Below are positions 11,958 through 23,334 of a stretch of DNA of 64,000 nt, piece by piece. The stretch covers positions 24,993,741 to 25,057,740 of the forward strand of contig CM041465.1 in assembly GCA_023213395.1 (NCBI GenBank). Reading direction: 5' to 3'. The stretch's first letter is position 1. The number at the start of each line of letters is the position of its first letter. The notes under the pieces are model-generated. The model worked only from the letters and a program-made list of their open reading frames with translations, made no database searches and was not told the DNA's origin. Source of the stretch: Cycas panzhihuaensis (Eukaryota; Cycadophyta). A program made the position numbers and the translations under genes.

Positions 11958-12600
11958 GTGGAGATTCAAAGTGAAGGAGAAGAAGAGAAGGTCACTCTAC
12001 TTACAAATTATGAAGATGATGCTACAAGGGAGGAACTATTTCACTTGAAGCTTCAAGTGGGAAATAGTATGATTGGTGCCATTATAGATCTAGGAAGCCA
12101 AAAGAATTTGATCTCAGAAAGTTTGGTAAAGAGCATTGGTTTGGTAACTACTCCTCACCCTCACCCATATCCTCTTGGTTGGATCCATAAGATGTGGAAA
12201 TGCAAATATCAAAGCAATGTACACTTAAATTTTCCATCACTAATGATTTCGTTGATGAGGTAATATATGATGTGGTGCCCTTTGGATGTATGCCATGTTG
12301 TGCTTGGAAGTCCCTACTTGTGGGATCGAGATGCACTCTTCTATCGAAGGGAGAGAAAGTATCGATTGATGAAGGATAACAAGGGCTTCATCATAAAGGC
12401 CACAAAGAAGCACTTGGATAAGATAGCATTAATTTTAGCTACTCAAGCAAAAAGGATGATCAATGCATGTGGTAAATTTGTCATCTTAATGGTAAGGAGA
12501 AAAGAAGAGCCAAGAGATGAAGAAGGTCCTTCTACTCACACTCTTCTTATATCACCTAAACAAATGCAACAAATTGAGGAGTTAAAGATAAGGTATGATA
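11958..12600 (+). pseudogene. pol: G1 aspartic protease region (active site altered)
   Basis: Around 12075-12110 the sequence reads AIIDLGSQKNLIS, the gypsy retropepsin block normally carrying D-S/T-G. Here it is D-L-G, a change in the catalytic triplet. The frame then moves near 12190 and returns near 12267, where DVCHVVLGSPYLWDRDA matches the C-terminal retropepsin block ending in the GxPWL-type loop. A stop follows at 12609-12611, just before RT. The enzyme would cleave the Gag-Pol polyprotein; here it should be inactive. The stretch 12380-12600 is a lysine-rich linker leading into RT. Confidence 0.8.
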
Positions 12601-12611
12601 TTCTATTTTAA

Positions 12612-13380
12612 CATGTTGATGGGCTTCCACCAAAAAGAAAGATAGAGCATGAAATCACTCTTGTAGGAGATGCACCATTACCTAATGTTGCTTTGTATAG
12701 GCACTCCATTGTAGAAAATAATGAGATAAAGAGGCAAGTTAAGGAGTTGCTTGATCAAGGGGTCATAAGACCTTCATGTTCACCTTGTGGGTCACCAATT
12801 GTCTTGGTGCCTAAGAAGGATGGAGGATGGAGAATGTGTATAGATTTTCGTGCTTTAAATAAAATTACAATTAAAAATCGCTACCATTTGCCTCGTATAG
12901 ATGATTTGCTTGATCAAATTCAGCATGCTTGTTATTTCACTAAATTGGATTTAAAAAGTGGTTATCACCAAGTTAGGGTCAAGGAGGAGGACACATGGAA
13001 GACGGCCTTCAAAACAAAGCAAGGACTCTTTGAATGGATGGTTATGCCTTTTGGATTGTGTAATGCTCCTGCAACATTCATGAGGCTAATGAATGAAATA
13101 TTAAGGCCTTACTTGGATAATTTTGTTGTTGTCTATCTTGATGACATTTTGATTTTCAAACACATGGGAGGAACATTTGCAAGACATAGAAGAAGTTTTA
13201 AAGACTATGGCTAAGCATCATTTGAAGCTTAATGTGAAGAAGTGTGAATTTGGCAAGGAGAACTTGATCTTCTTAGGCTTTGTGGTTGGAGGAGGAAAGT
13301 TGAGCATTGATCCACTCAAGACTCAAGCCATCCTCAAATGGCCTAGGCCAACAAACATCACAGAGGTGAGAAGTTTTTAG
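12612..13380 (+). pseudogene. pol: G1 reverse transcriptase
   Basis: The longest well-preserved domain of G1. In order it shows CGSPIVLVPKKDGGWRMCID, FRALNKITIKNRYHLPRIDD, YFTKLDLKSGYHQVRVKEED, AFKTKQGLFEWMVMPFGLCN and, at about 13110-13155, VVVYLDDILIF with the catalytic Asp pair. The frame is open from 12693 to about 13165, then shifts; the thumb (HHLKLNVKKCEFGKENLIFL) continues in another frame to 13380. RT would copy the RNA to cDNA. The wording of the fingers and palm resembles chromovirus lineages such as Galadriel or CRM, from memory of those families only. Confidence 0.92.
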
Positions 13381-13389
13381 AGCTTGTCA

Positions 13390-13920
13390 ATACTTGAGAA
13401 AGTTCATTCTTCATTTCTCACGAGTTGCAACACCTCTACATGGATTGACAAAATCTAGTAGAAAGTTTACTTGGGGTTCCAAGGAGGAAGAAGCCTTTCT
13501 TCTTTTAAAGAAGAAAATTTGTGAAGCAATCGGTTTTGGCAATGCCAAATTTGCAAAGGCCTTTTGAAGTAGAAGCTGATGCAAGTGGAAATGCGATGGG
13601 AGCTGTCCTTATTCAAGATGGGAATCCTATTGCATACCATTCGGAAGTCTTCACCCCTCAAGTGAAGAACTACCCAACATATGATCGAGAAATGTTCACA
13701 CTTCATCAAGCATGCAAGCATTGGAGGTCATACTTGCTCGGAAAAGAGGTTGTAGTTCATACCGATCATAAGCCTCTTTAATTTTTACAAACTCAAAGTA
13801 AATTACAGCAAGCAAGACACATGAAATGGATGAGTTATTTACAACAATTCAATATTGTAATTAATTATAAAAAGGGATCTAATAACAAAATTGCTGATAT
13901 GTTATCTAGACCACCTTGTT
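13390..13920 (+). pseudogene. pol: G1 RNase H
   Basis: From about 13521 the frame reads LQRPFEVEADASGNAMGAVL, the first catalytic block of gypsy RNase H, then PIAYHSEVFTP, YPTYDREMFTLHQACKHWRS and VVHTDHKPL. A stop follows at 13779-13781, then WMSYLQQFNIVINYKKGSNN and KIADMLSR, the usual final block. The connection region 13390-13520 is in a different frame with stops. The domain would remove RNA from the hybrid during reverse transcription. Key acidic residues of the blocks are visible, but the domain is interrupted. Confidence 0.9.
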
Positions 13921-13969
13921 CCACTTCTTCTTCTACTTTTGTTTGTAGTTCTCTTATGAGTTTGCAGGT

Positions 13970-15205
13970 GGAACCAATGCATCGTGAAGAGTACAAAGAC
14001 TTGTACCATGAAGATGAAGCTTTGAAGGAAGAATTAGAGAACCTAGCAAAGGAAGACCTTCCCAGCTTGCTTGGAAGGATGGTCTACTTTTCAAAGGGAG
14101 CGACTCATGTTCCATCAAAAGGAGACAAGATCAAGTGGCTTAGAAGCCCATACTTCTAAAGTAGCTAGTCACTTTGGTATAGAAGACTTTAGCAAACTTG
14201 AGAAGATATGTTGTATGGCCAAAATGCAAAATGATGTAAAAATATGTAAAAGGATGTGTAATGTGTAATACTTCTAAGCCTTCTTCTAGAAAATTAGGAT
14301 TGTATACACCACTACCTATTCCCACTAGGCCTTGGGAAAGTATCTCCATTGATTCTTTAGGGGGACTCCCCATGACTAGGAAGGGACATGATTATCTTTT
14401 GTTATTGTAGATAGGTTTAGTAAAATGATATGTCTAATACCTTGTAAGAAGACAATCACAAGTACAGAGGCGGTGAGTTATTCTTGAGCATGTATGGAAG
14501 AATTTTGGCTTGCCTTCTTCCATCATTCGAGATCGGGACACTCGATTCCTTTCATCATTTTGGAAGTCACTATGGGAGATGATGGATACCAAATTGAAGA
14601 GGAGTACAAGTTTCCATCCTCAAGGATGGACAAACCAAGTAGTGAATAGAACTTTGGTACATCTATTGAGGGGATACAATTCCAAGCATCCAAAGACTTG
14701 GGATGAATCATTGGCTTTTCTACAATTTGCTTTTAATAGAACAATGCATGCATCACACTCTAAAGCACCTTTTGAAGTTTGTTTGGGATACTTAAATCAA
14801 AGTCCATTTGACTTAGAGTTTTCCATGCAAGCTAAGGAAGGATCCGTCAAAGAGAAGGAGGAGCATGACAAGGCTTTAAGATACTTGGAGAAGATCCAGA
14901 GAGTCCACAAAGAAGTACATGATCAACTTCTAAGGACTCAACAAAAGTACAAGGAAAGACATGACAAGCATAGGCAAGAGTGTACTTTCTAAGAAGGAGA
15001 TTTAGTATGGTTATACTTGAGCAAGGAGAGGTTAAAAGGAGAAGGTAAGAAACTCAAACCTATAAGGTATGGACCATTCAAGATTTTGAGAAAAGTAGGT
15101 GGCAATGCTTTCCAACTTGATCTTCCACCTTATATGAAAATATATTCAGTAGTAAATGCTGAATACTTAAAACTCTTTGAGCCCTCCATGCTAGATGAGG
15201 AGTAG
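13970..15205 (+). pseudogene. pol: G1 integrase with altered catalytic Glu region
   Basis: The N-terminal HHCC zinc domain is split over frames: HFGIE at about 14170 and CVMCNTSKPSS at about 14254-14286. The DDE core follows with ISIDSLGGLP (first Asp, near 14350) and IIRDRDTRFLSSFW (second Asp, near 14525). The third block, near 14610-14640, reads HPQGWTNQVVN instead of the family HPQ-T-D-G-Q-T-E pattern, so the catalytic Glu is missing. The tail reads FNRTMHASHSKAPFEVCLGY, then, after a stop at 14990, GDLVWLYLSKERLKGEGKKL and KPIRYGPFKIL, the GPY/F module. It would insert cDNA into DNA but is dead here. Confidence 0.9.
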
Positions 15206-15434
15206 GACCAGTTTACTTTACCTTGAATTGATGACTTATATTTGGAAAGTGAGGAGCCTCTCAAGGAGGATTGTAACTTGGAGAAAATCTACCAAAACAA
15301 GACATAAGACACATGAATCTTTCAGATTGGAGTAGCAAGGCAATTCCTAGTAAGGCCAAGTGGTTTAGTAGGCAACAAGGAGAACAACACTTCCCCATCT
15401 CAATTCTAAGCCAAACAGGAGTTGGCTATTTTCC
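15206..15434 (+). pseudogene. pol: G1 pol C-terminal tail, no classical chromodomain recognised
   Basis: After the GPY/F module and an EYLKLFEPSMLDEE tail, a stop occurs at 15203-15205. The next 200 bases contain a recognisable but frame-broken tail including KAKWFSRQQGEQHFPISI (about 15350-15405). I do not see the W-K-G-x3-E-x-T-W signature of a chromodomain, in contrast to G2 and G3. This could be a lineage-specific tail or a decayed domain. Confidence 0.5.
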
Positions 15435-15450
15435 AAGGAAGGGGGAGCCA
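15435..15450 (+). other. G1 polypurine tract
   Basis: AAGGAAGGGGGAGCCA immediately precedes the right LTR and is the expected plus-strand primer for cDNA synthesis. Confidence 0.85.
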
Positions 15451-16505
15451 TGATCCAGGAGGATCTACCATATGTTTACAGGATGCAGAAAATGCTAAGC
15501 ATTGGCATAACTAAAAGAGATATGGCCAAATGGTATCAAAATTCTATGAAATTTTGTTTAAAGGGATAAGACACATCTCACTAGATGTTTACAAAAGGTG
15601 GGGTTCAGAAAATATCATTTGATTAGAGTTCAAGCCTTGTCTTTGCATAAAAATTAATCCCATGACTAGCGTAAAAAAAATAGAAAATATATATTATAAT
15701 TATATGAATAGGAACATGGCAAAATGACATACAAATAAGCTAAAATTTTGAGGAAGAGGCGCAGACATGTGTTCCTATAAGTGTACCAAATTTGAGATGA
15801 ATTGGAGTCCGTTAAGGTTAGTTACAAGCCGCAACTTTTAAGAATTGCATGAAGGCCACTTGGACAGCAGAAAAACAACAAATACATATTATTATTAAAT
15901 GAATAAAAATATAGGCAAATGACATCCAAATGAGCTTAAAGTTTGAGGAATCTTAGGGGACATGTGTTCCTATATGTGTACCAAATTTGAGCTAAATTGG
16001 AGTATGTTAAGATCTATTAGAAGCTATAACTTTTTAAGAATTGTATGAAGGCCACTTGGACAACATGCATTCTGGTGGTTAGTGGTTATACTTGCATGAT
16101 TGCCACTTGTTAAACATGCAATTCAGGTTTCTTTCTATAAATTGAACCCTTCTACAGGTTGGAGAGGTGGTTCTTGGAGACTTGACTTGGGAAGCATCCT
16201 TGGAGAAGCATTTGGAGGGTTTGAGTCCCCCTTATGGTATAATTGTAACATTTATTCCTTGTAATTTTACCATTCTTTTGCTAGTTGATTTCTCCACCAT
16301 TAAATGGAGATTTTCATGGTTCAATAAAAGTATTACTCCTCATACTTTTGGATCAATGTCAAGAATAATTGATTTGGTGTAGAATTTTCCTTTCATGGGC
16401 TCATTGTTGTTTTGATGTTATTGAGTTTTCTACACTAACTCCCAGGATCTCAAGGAGGAAAGGTTGATAATTGATTTCTTCACCAACTAAGCTCTTTTGG
16501 GATCA
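15451..16505 (+). repeat. G1 3' LTR
   Basis: Starts TGATCCAGGAGG and ends TTTTGGGATCA, followed by the target duplication ATTGT at 16506-16510. Collinear with the left LTR. The right halves are almost identical: the 71-codon stretch at 16167-16382 differs by one residue from 10505-10720. More differences and small indels occur in the repeat-rich left half. Confidence 0.93.
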
Positions 16506-18264
16506 ATTGTACAATTGGGGAAGGTATGGAAGCCCCATTTAGAGGTTAGGGGAAGGTAAGGCAGCCCCTCCCTCCAATTCCAATAACGTTTGTAACAACT
16601 AAAGGAAGTGAAAGCATCAACAAGGGAGACACACAAAGAGGGATTGTACTTCATCATCAAATGTCATGGAAATGGGTGCACTCTTTCCAATCTCTTCCTC
16701 TACTTTCCCTTTCCCTCTTCCTCACCTGAAAGAACATTGCAGATGTAAAATACATTGGCTTCCCCTTCTGGCACATATGCATCACATATAGGAAAATGTA
16801 ACATAGACACATTATATTCCTTTCCCATCTTGTCTAGAAGGAAAGATTTACATGCTCTCCTCCATAGCTCTACATGGTTCATATGAAAGGAAACTCATAA
16901 AATATTGTAAGCTTGCCTTCATGCATAAATAGGAAACATAAGTTATATTTTTTCTTTTTTGTTTCCACTTCTTGCTTTTAAACAAAAAGAAAAGAAACTT
17001 AGAGAGGCATTGTGGTAACATTCTCTAACAACCTCTTTATTACATCCCAACACTAACCTCTAAATGAAAGAGAACAAGGAATAATGAGAAAGAAAATTAT
17101 ATGCATATTTGTATGATTATTTTATTTTCCAAAACTTTTACAATGATTATTATTGCATGAAACTAAACCTCATCTCAACAAAGTAAAAAACCATAACCTT
17201 GAGAAACCTCTTCATTCTTCTTGCAACCCAAGAACTTACAACCTAATTGTAGCTAGATAGTTATGAAATTCCCTCTTGCATCCTAACTTTGCCCCTTGTT
17301 CTTCTTACAACCAAAGAAGAATTTCTAACTAAAGTTGCAACTGGATGGTTGTAACATTCTCTCCATTTTACAATTTCAACATCAAAACCCTAACCCTTAG
17401 AGGTAACCCTCTAGGGTATGAATAAAGCATTCCAATCAACCATTCTTTTATCTCTCTACATTGTTTCCACCTCCTTCTCTAAAAGGAATGCATATTTTTC
17501 TCTCTTACTCCTCTTTTAGAAGGGAAGCCTCCTACTCCTCTTTTTCTACCAAGGACAAGAGGGAGTTGGTTACTTACATAAACTTAAATGAATAGAATAT
17601 TTAAATTTGTTAAGAGGGGTTTGTCATAGTAACATCCTCCTCTACTTTTCTTGACACCTAAGACAACCCCCCCACCCACCCCCCCCCAAAAGTAACCTCT
17701 TGGGTGATATACAAACCATTTTAACCTCACCATTACTTATGAGAAATTAATGAATCTTAATTAAGAGGAGTAGGTTGCAACAATGTCCTCTTCTTTTATT
17801 CTCAATACTCTAAGCCCTAACCTCCAAGGATAAACTCTTAAATTCTAAATGGTCCACCTAAGGTTATTGCTCTTTACTTTGTCATTATCTTGACTCCCTT
17901 TACAAAGGGAGTTCCCTATTTCACTAGTTTCTTTTTAGTAAGGAGATTCAACACCTCTTCTCTCTTCTTGAGGATAGGAGAGCCTCTGTTTAGGCTACTC
18001 AGTCACTCAAGGATGTTGTTTTCCCCCCATTCACATCAAGAAAGGCATCTAGAGAAGGAAAAGGGTAATGCATAGTTGTAAGTCCTTAAACCCGTATTCT
18101 GATGCATGGATACCCTTTGAGGATAACCTAATCCTTCTCAACACCTCTAGACCTTTTATTACCCTTAGTACCCATCAAAAGTGCCTTGTCCTTAGTGACC
18201 CCCCATAGGTTCACTTCTAGTGCCTGAAGTAAAGAACATTCTCTTTGAGAACCCAATGATTAAC
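16506..18264. other. No gene seen; contains diverged repeated phrases
   Basis: No coding domain on either strand. Phrases of the type GTTGYAACATTCTC followed by CCCTAACC and TTAGAGG recur loosely near 17009, 17258, 17345, 17621 and 17773, suggesting an old repeat. A C-rich run lies at about 17669-17687. Short open stretches at 16700-16882 (-) and 17890-18075 (+) have no motif. Confidence 0.4.
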
Positions 18265-18269
18265 CAAAT

Positions 18270-18602
18270 TTTTAGGGTTAATGTTCATCACCCCACTATT
18301 ACCATTTACATATGTGAGTGCACACATGTGAAGGTAACTAAGGTAAGGTTAAGTGTTACCTTAGTTAAGCATTATTTTAATGTATTTTAAATTTTGGAGG
18401 CTGGGAAGGTTTCCCTCCTCCCTCAAACTATATCTTTACTCGGGTGACAAACCCTAGTACTTTTAGACACCACCTCTATTTTGGAAATATGTACTCACTC
18501 TCTATAATGGATTAAATGTAATATTTAGTTATGCTTATACAAAATAATGGATTGATTTTTTTATCATTAGTCTACTTTGTCTCCATATTTTCAAATCCTT
18601 CA
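18270..18602 (+). repeat. C2 5' LTR (333 bp)
   Basis: Aligns end to end with 22997-23329. The right copy starts TGTTGGGG; this copy starts TTTTAGGG, so the terminal TG has mutated. Ends CCTTCA. Preceded by CAAAT. By eye, most differences between the LTRs are single-base changes. Confidence 0.9.
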
Positions 18603-18604
18603 TT

Positions 18605-18615
18605 TGGTATCAGAG
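18605..18615 (+). other. C2 primer binding site (tRNA-Met-i)
   Basis: TGGTATCAGAG, two bases after the LTR end, matches the initiator tRNA-Met primer site. Confidence 0.88.
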
Positions 18616-21600
18616 TTCAAATTTTGGCCTATTGAACTCCTTCATTTTGAAGAGTAAGAAGATCTATTGGTTTTGAAGTAGAGAGTTATCAAAGCTATGT
18701 ACAATAAGTAAAATATTGGTTCTATTCATTTTTTTATAAAGCTTATTCGTAGTTTTTATATTATTTTCATTGAAAATTTGATTATTTTTTATTTATACGT
18801 GCATAATAATCTATATTTTCATAGATCTATGTAGAATTACTGACCATAATTAGTAAAATATTCAAGATCTCATCTTTTTATGAAGTTTTATTAATAAATT
18901 TTACATATTTTTATTAAATATTTGGCTATTTTTGGTGTATTTACTCTATTTACTCAATATTTCCTTAGATCTATGTAGTAACAATTGTGTATTCAACCCA
19001 ATAATCTTTTGGAGAAGTTATACTGAGATTTCATTTGATATTTTATAAGTTTTTATTGCTTATTCACCATTTTTTCAAGGTTTGGCAAGGAACTTAAGCT
19101 TTTATAAGTTGGTGCAATCTCCACAGTGAATGAAACCCTAGCAAGTGACTAGTTATTTTAAAGCTCTCTGAGTTAACTCTATATTAGATTTGATGGTTTT
19201 GATTTTTGACACTCTAATGAAGAGATCTCCCTCCCAGAAGCTCAACTACTCTTTTTGGCAATGAAACCCTACTGCCCCTTCTCTCATTTGCTCATTTTGG
19301 CTTTGTTTTTCATTAGATCTCTTTTTTGATAAGGGTGTAGGTCTGATACAAGTTAGACCAAGTAATTTTAGTCTATTCTTAAACATTCTTTGCATCGTAT
19401 GGTCTCCACAAAGGTGTACAACCTCCCTGGGATCCAGAGATTTGTTCTCTACCTACAAGTAACTATTTGGAATGAAATTTTACCAGTGCCTTTCTATCCA
19501 AGATGCCCAACTACCCCTAAATTTTGGTAAGAAATGGCATCTCTTGTAGAGAGTTTGACTCATCTAAGTTTCCATGCCCTCATTTTTCATTGTGTTTCTT
19601 ATTTTTTTATCAATATCAAATATATTTTATAAATTCTTTCCTGAATCAAGTCTAATAATCTTATACACCCCCTTGTGGATCTATTTATGTGGAGATTCAT
19701 GCCCAAATATGCCTTCTATCTACATGTTTTGTTAGCTTAGTACGTCGTTAATCTTCTTAACCTCAGACACACCTATTTTCTGTTTGTTCATTATCTCCTC
19801 TATTTATCTCTCTGTTTGGTCACATAGTTGTAGCCACTAAGTTCATATCACTACTTGAGGACCCTTTCTTTTAGTATTGAGTAGTGATCTTACATGTATT
19901 TCACCCTTTGTTGATGACTCACCCACGGTCACCCGTTTACACTCATACACGCCCACTCACCCTATCATTGGTCTATCTCTATTTTATCAGTAATAGTAAA
20001 AACATAATAAAAAAATGCTAAAAGTGCACTTGGTGTGACTCTAGAGTGGATTCACAAGTGACTCATCTTATGTAATATTGTGAGATTTAATTTATCATAG
20101 CCAGTTGTACAGATTCATTCTCATCGTTGCTAAGCGATAAGCAATAAGTGTTTAATATTAATCATTTACAATTATAAATGAGAATATGTTAATACTTTCT
20201 ACTATAAATGCACCTATTAAACTATTTAGGTTATCTTATTAAAATCTCAAAGGTCTCCCTTTATATCAATATATTTGTAAGTCGTTTAGATTTGAAATGC
20301 TATGATCTCTATGCTGAGCCCATCTCCCTCTGTGTATCCATGAGCTATAGTCTCTCGAGGTCTAAACTACATGACTAAAGCTAGAGCCAAGCCAAACCAA
20401 GAGTGTTATACCATTATATAGCTAAATTGAAGGTATTGTTACAGAGAAGTATGAGAGCAAGTTTAGTTTGTTGCCATCTTCCGCTGTAGATTTATTCCTT
20501 TTTATATATATTATATATATATTATATATATATATAAATTTCACTTATATGGTCTCTAATCTATTTCTATTCTAGCCTAGATCGATTCAATTGACTCAAT
20601 TGATCAATTTAATTACATTTTTAGCTGGTGTACTTCGCCTGCATATGCGCGCTAATGGATTTTTTTTTGTTGTAAAATATTTCATGATTTATAAAGTTTT
20701 AATTAAATTAAATTTTATTTTATATTCCTTTAAGATTTGGGCATTTAAAGTGGCTAGCTCCTTTCACTTTGTTAGCCCCCATTTTTGTGCTCTGACATTT
20801 GACCTTGCTATTTTTATAAAGGGGCTAATCAAACCTTTATAAAAATTTCTTTTATATTTTTTAAATTCATTTTACTTAAAAGGGTAACTCACATATTTTC
20901 ATTTATAACTCCTCATTGGAGTATTAGATTTCAATAAAACTAGTCTCATCATGATCATGACTTTGTGAGCTTCACCATGAATTGGTCACTTTTTAGATTT
21001 GGAGTCGTTTTGATTAGTTTTTAGTAGTTTGAAGTCACCTAATTTTTCAACTTCTAATTTTATAAACATGAAGAGGTTACTTAACTATTTTCATTGTAAC
21101 TTTCTTGTCTAATATCCGTTTCTAGAACCATCAATTTTATTGGAAAGCTGATTCAACCCTTTTCATGTTGATATAGTTTTTCAAGTGATTTGAAGTTGTT
21201 TTGTAAGTAGTTTAGTCTAGTGAATTTAAGGTATTTAGTCTAACCTAGTTCTTTATTATTCAACATTTTTGAAACATTTTCTTCAAGAGTTTTTAAGAAT
21301 AAATCACATTAAAAGGTCTTTAATCTGTAAATAAGTATTTTTACACCTTTTCATCAAGCTATAATATGCTCTTATAATATTTTAGCCTTGTGGGTCCTAT
21401 TCAAGCCCTAAAAAGGGTCTCTTTACCTATTCTTTAAAATCTTAAGTTACAAAAATTAGTTTTCTAAATGATCAAATTTGTTGGAAAGGATATTTGATAT
21501 TCTTCAGTTTGATCTAGGTTTCACTCAATTCTAATTTTATTTGGTAGGTGTTTAAATCTTAGCTACCTCTAGCTTCTTGTTCAGTTCTTATAGGCATTAT

Positions 21601-22293
21601 CCTATAACTTCTCAAGTATTATATTATCTCAAAACATTATATCTACGTTATTGATTACTAACAATTTATTCTTGAAGTTTTTATTACTCTTTGTTTGTAT
21701 TTTCAAGTCTTTTTTTGCAGCAAGAAGCTAATTTTTTAGTACTTCAAGCTAAGTAGAGTTACCTTATCAAACAGGTACATTTTATGTTCTAGTTGTTCAT
21801 TTTCTATATTTCTTAAAAGAAACTTTTTATTTTTCAAACATCTCTATCATCTAAAGTAAAGGTCACACTTCAATTTTAAAAGGATCTACTACTTTCAAAA
21901 GGATAGCTAATTATTTTCATAATCAAGCATACTTAATTTTTACATTGATAAAGGTCATTCATTTTACTTTAATTACTCCTTAACTTTGATAAGTTTGATC
22001 TTAGTTAAATAATATCATTGAATATCTATCATTTCATCATTAAAGATAATTATTTGCATTGTTAAACCTTAAAGGAGTATATATATCCTTACTTTTATAA
22101 AAATATTAAATGATTTAGTTCCATGCAAAAGGAAAGCTTTTGTCTTAAAAAGATGTGCATTTGATCGCATTACTCACCTACCTTGTTTAAGGGATTCATA
22201 TGTGTTGAAAAGTACTTATTGTCCATTTTATATTATCCATACATCTAAGATATTCATTTACTTATTTGAGCTCATAAACTAAACACATTACAA
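18616..22293 (+). other. C2 noncoding leader of about 3.7 kb
   Basis: Between primer site and gag there is AT-rich sequence without a recognisable domain. A short TA stretch lies at about 20503-20536. Motifs shared with other leaders occur here: AAACCCTAGCAAGTGACTA at about 19133, close to a string near 32185, and CAAGAAGCTAATTTTTTAG at about 21721, close to one near 53595. A T-rich stretch ending TTTGCAG at about 21714-21720 looks like a 3' splice site, so part of the leader may be an intron; this is inference. Confidence 0.5.
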
Positions 22294-22818
22294 ATGGTAT
22301 TTTATTTAGATAATGTGCTATTTCCTACACTTGATAGGACCAATTTTCATGTATGGAAAGAATTATTGAAAACGCTTCTTATTTCAAAAGATATTTAGAA
22401 TTTTGTTGCATTTGGTTATCTAGAGGAAGGAGAAAATTTTAAAGAAAACCTAAGAAAGGACAATGAAATCATAGCTTTAATCTTTAATATAATAAATGAT
22501 GATGCATTTATTCATGTTAGCAAATTAACTACATCAAAATCTATTTGGGATACACTAGAATCTATTTATGGGGGAGAGACCCTTAATGTGAATAAATTTA
22601 GCTATGATGATGTTGTACATGTGAGATAGATGTTAGAGCAAGTTGTTTGTATTGAAAAGACTAATATAGAAGACTTAACTCAAATGAATGATCACATTGA
22701 TGCACATGAATATGTATGTATCGTTGACATGATCATTACTCATAAAATAAATATTGCAGAAGTTAAAGTCAAAGATGAATCCACTCTTCTTCATTTGAAG
22801 CAAGTCACACCCACTTGA
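22294..22818 (+). pseudogene. gag: C2 gag (UBN2-type), two amber stops
   Basis: The ATG at 22294 begins MVFYLDNVLFPTLDRTNF, followed by HVWKELLKTLL, IIALIFNIINDDAFIHVSKL and SKSIWDTLESIYG, the classic helices of the copia Gag UBN2 domain. One frame runs the whole 525 bases; the only interruptions are TAG codons at 22396-22398 and 22627-22629. The C-terminal part, VKDESTLLHLKQVTPT, lacks a CCHC zinc knuckle, so this Gag is shorter than normal (174 codons against 250-400). Gag would assemble particles and might package C2 RNA alongside a partner element. Intactness of the frame suggests it was under selection until recently or that the insertion is young. Confidence 0.85.
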
Positions 22819-22985
22819 AGATTACTTAAACCTAACCATGTTGAAAGAAACCACTATACATGGATAATGATGCATGAAGATGAAGACAAAGTGAAAGGAT
22901 ATTTATTCAAGTACTCACTCAAAGTCTACCTCATATACATATACCACAAGTTCAAGGAAAAATGAAGATGTTTGTGATGACTATT

Positions 22986-22996
22986 AAGGGGGAGAA
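22986..22996 (+). other. C2 polypurine tract
   Basis: AAGGGGGAGAA directly abuts the TG of the right LTR. Confidence 0.88.
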
Positions 22997-23329
22997 TGTT
23001 GGGGTTAATATTTATCACCCCACTCCCACCATTTACATATGTGAGTGCACGCATGTGAAGGTAAGTAAGGTAAGGTTAAGTGTTACCTTAGTTAAGAATT
23101 ATTTTAATGTATTTTAAATTTTAGAGGTTGAGGAGGTTTCCCTCCTCCTTCAAACCATATCTTTATTGGGGTGATAAACCCTAGTGTGTTTAGACACCAC
23201 TACTATTTTGGAAATATGTACTCACTTTTTATAATAGATTGAATGTAATACTTGGTTATTCTCATACAATATAATGGATTGATTTTTTTATCATTACTCT
23301 GCTTTGTCTCCATGTTTTTAAATCCTTCA
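22997..23329 (+). repeat. C2 3' LTR (333 bp)
   Basis: Starts TGTTGGGGTT and ends CCTTCA, followed by the target duplication CAAAT at 23330-23334. Same length as the left LTR. Confidence 0.92.
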
Positions 23330-23334
23330 CAAAT

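Larger units (their letters stand above)
9790..16505 (+). mobile_element. G1: structurally complete Ty3/gypsy LTR retrotransposon
   Basis: All structural hallmarks are present: two LTRs of 1054 and 1055 bp beginning TGATCC, the right one ending GGATCA; a tRNA-Met primer site; a polypurine tract; and an identical 5-bp target duplication, ATTGT, at 9785-9789 and 16506-16510. The internal order is gag, protease, RT, RNase H, integrase, which is Ty3/gypsy. By eye the LTRs differ at only a few percent of positions in the right half and more in the left. Even so, gag and pol are broken by frameshifts and stops, so the copy is non-functional. The RT sequence looks like a chromovirus, but no classical chromodomain was recognised at the C-terminus. 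Confidence 0.95.
18270..23329 (+). mobile_element. C2: gag-only, non-autonomous copia-type LTR retrotransposon
   Basis: Two 333-bp LTRs, a primer site two bases after the left LTR, a polypurine tract abutting the right LTR, and an identical 5-bp target duplication CAAAT (18265-18269 and 23330-23334) define a complete insertion. The internal region of 4394 bp holds only one coding unit, a gag of about 174 codons close to the 3' LTR. No protease, integrase, RT or RNase H block was found on either strand. It must have moved using proteins from another element. The overall look is that of a large non-autonomous derivative that kept gag. Confidence 0.9.

Noticed and set aside
17385-17415. Telomere-like CCCTAACCC string
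   Set aside because: One short imperfect occurrence with no array.
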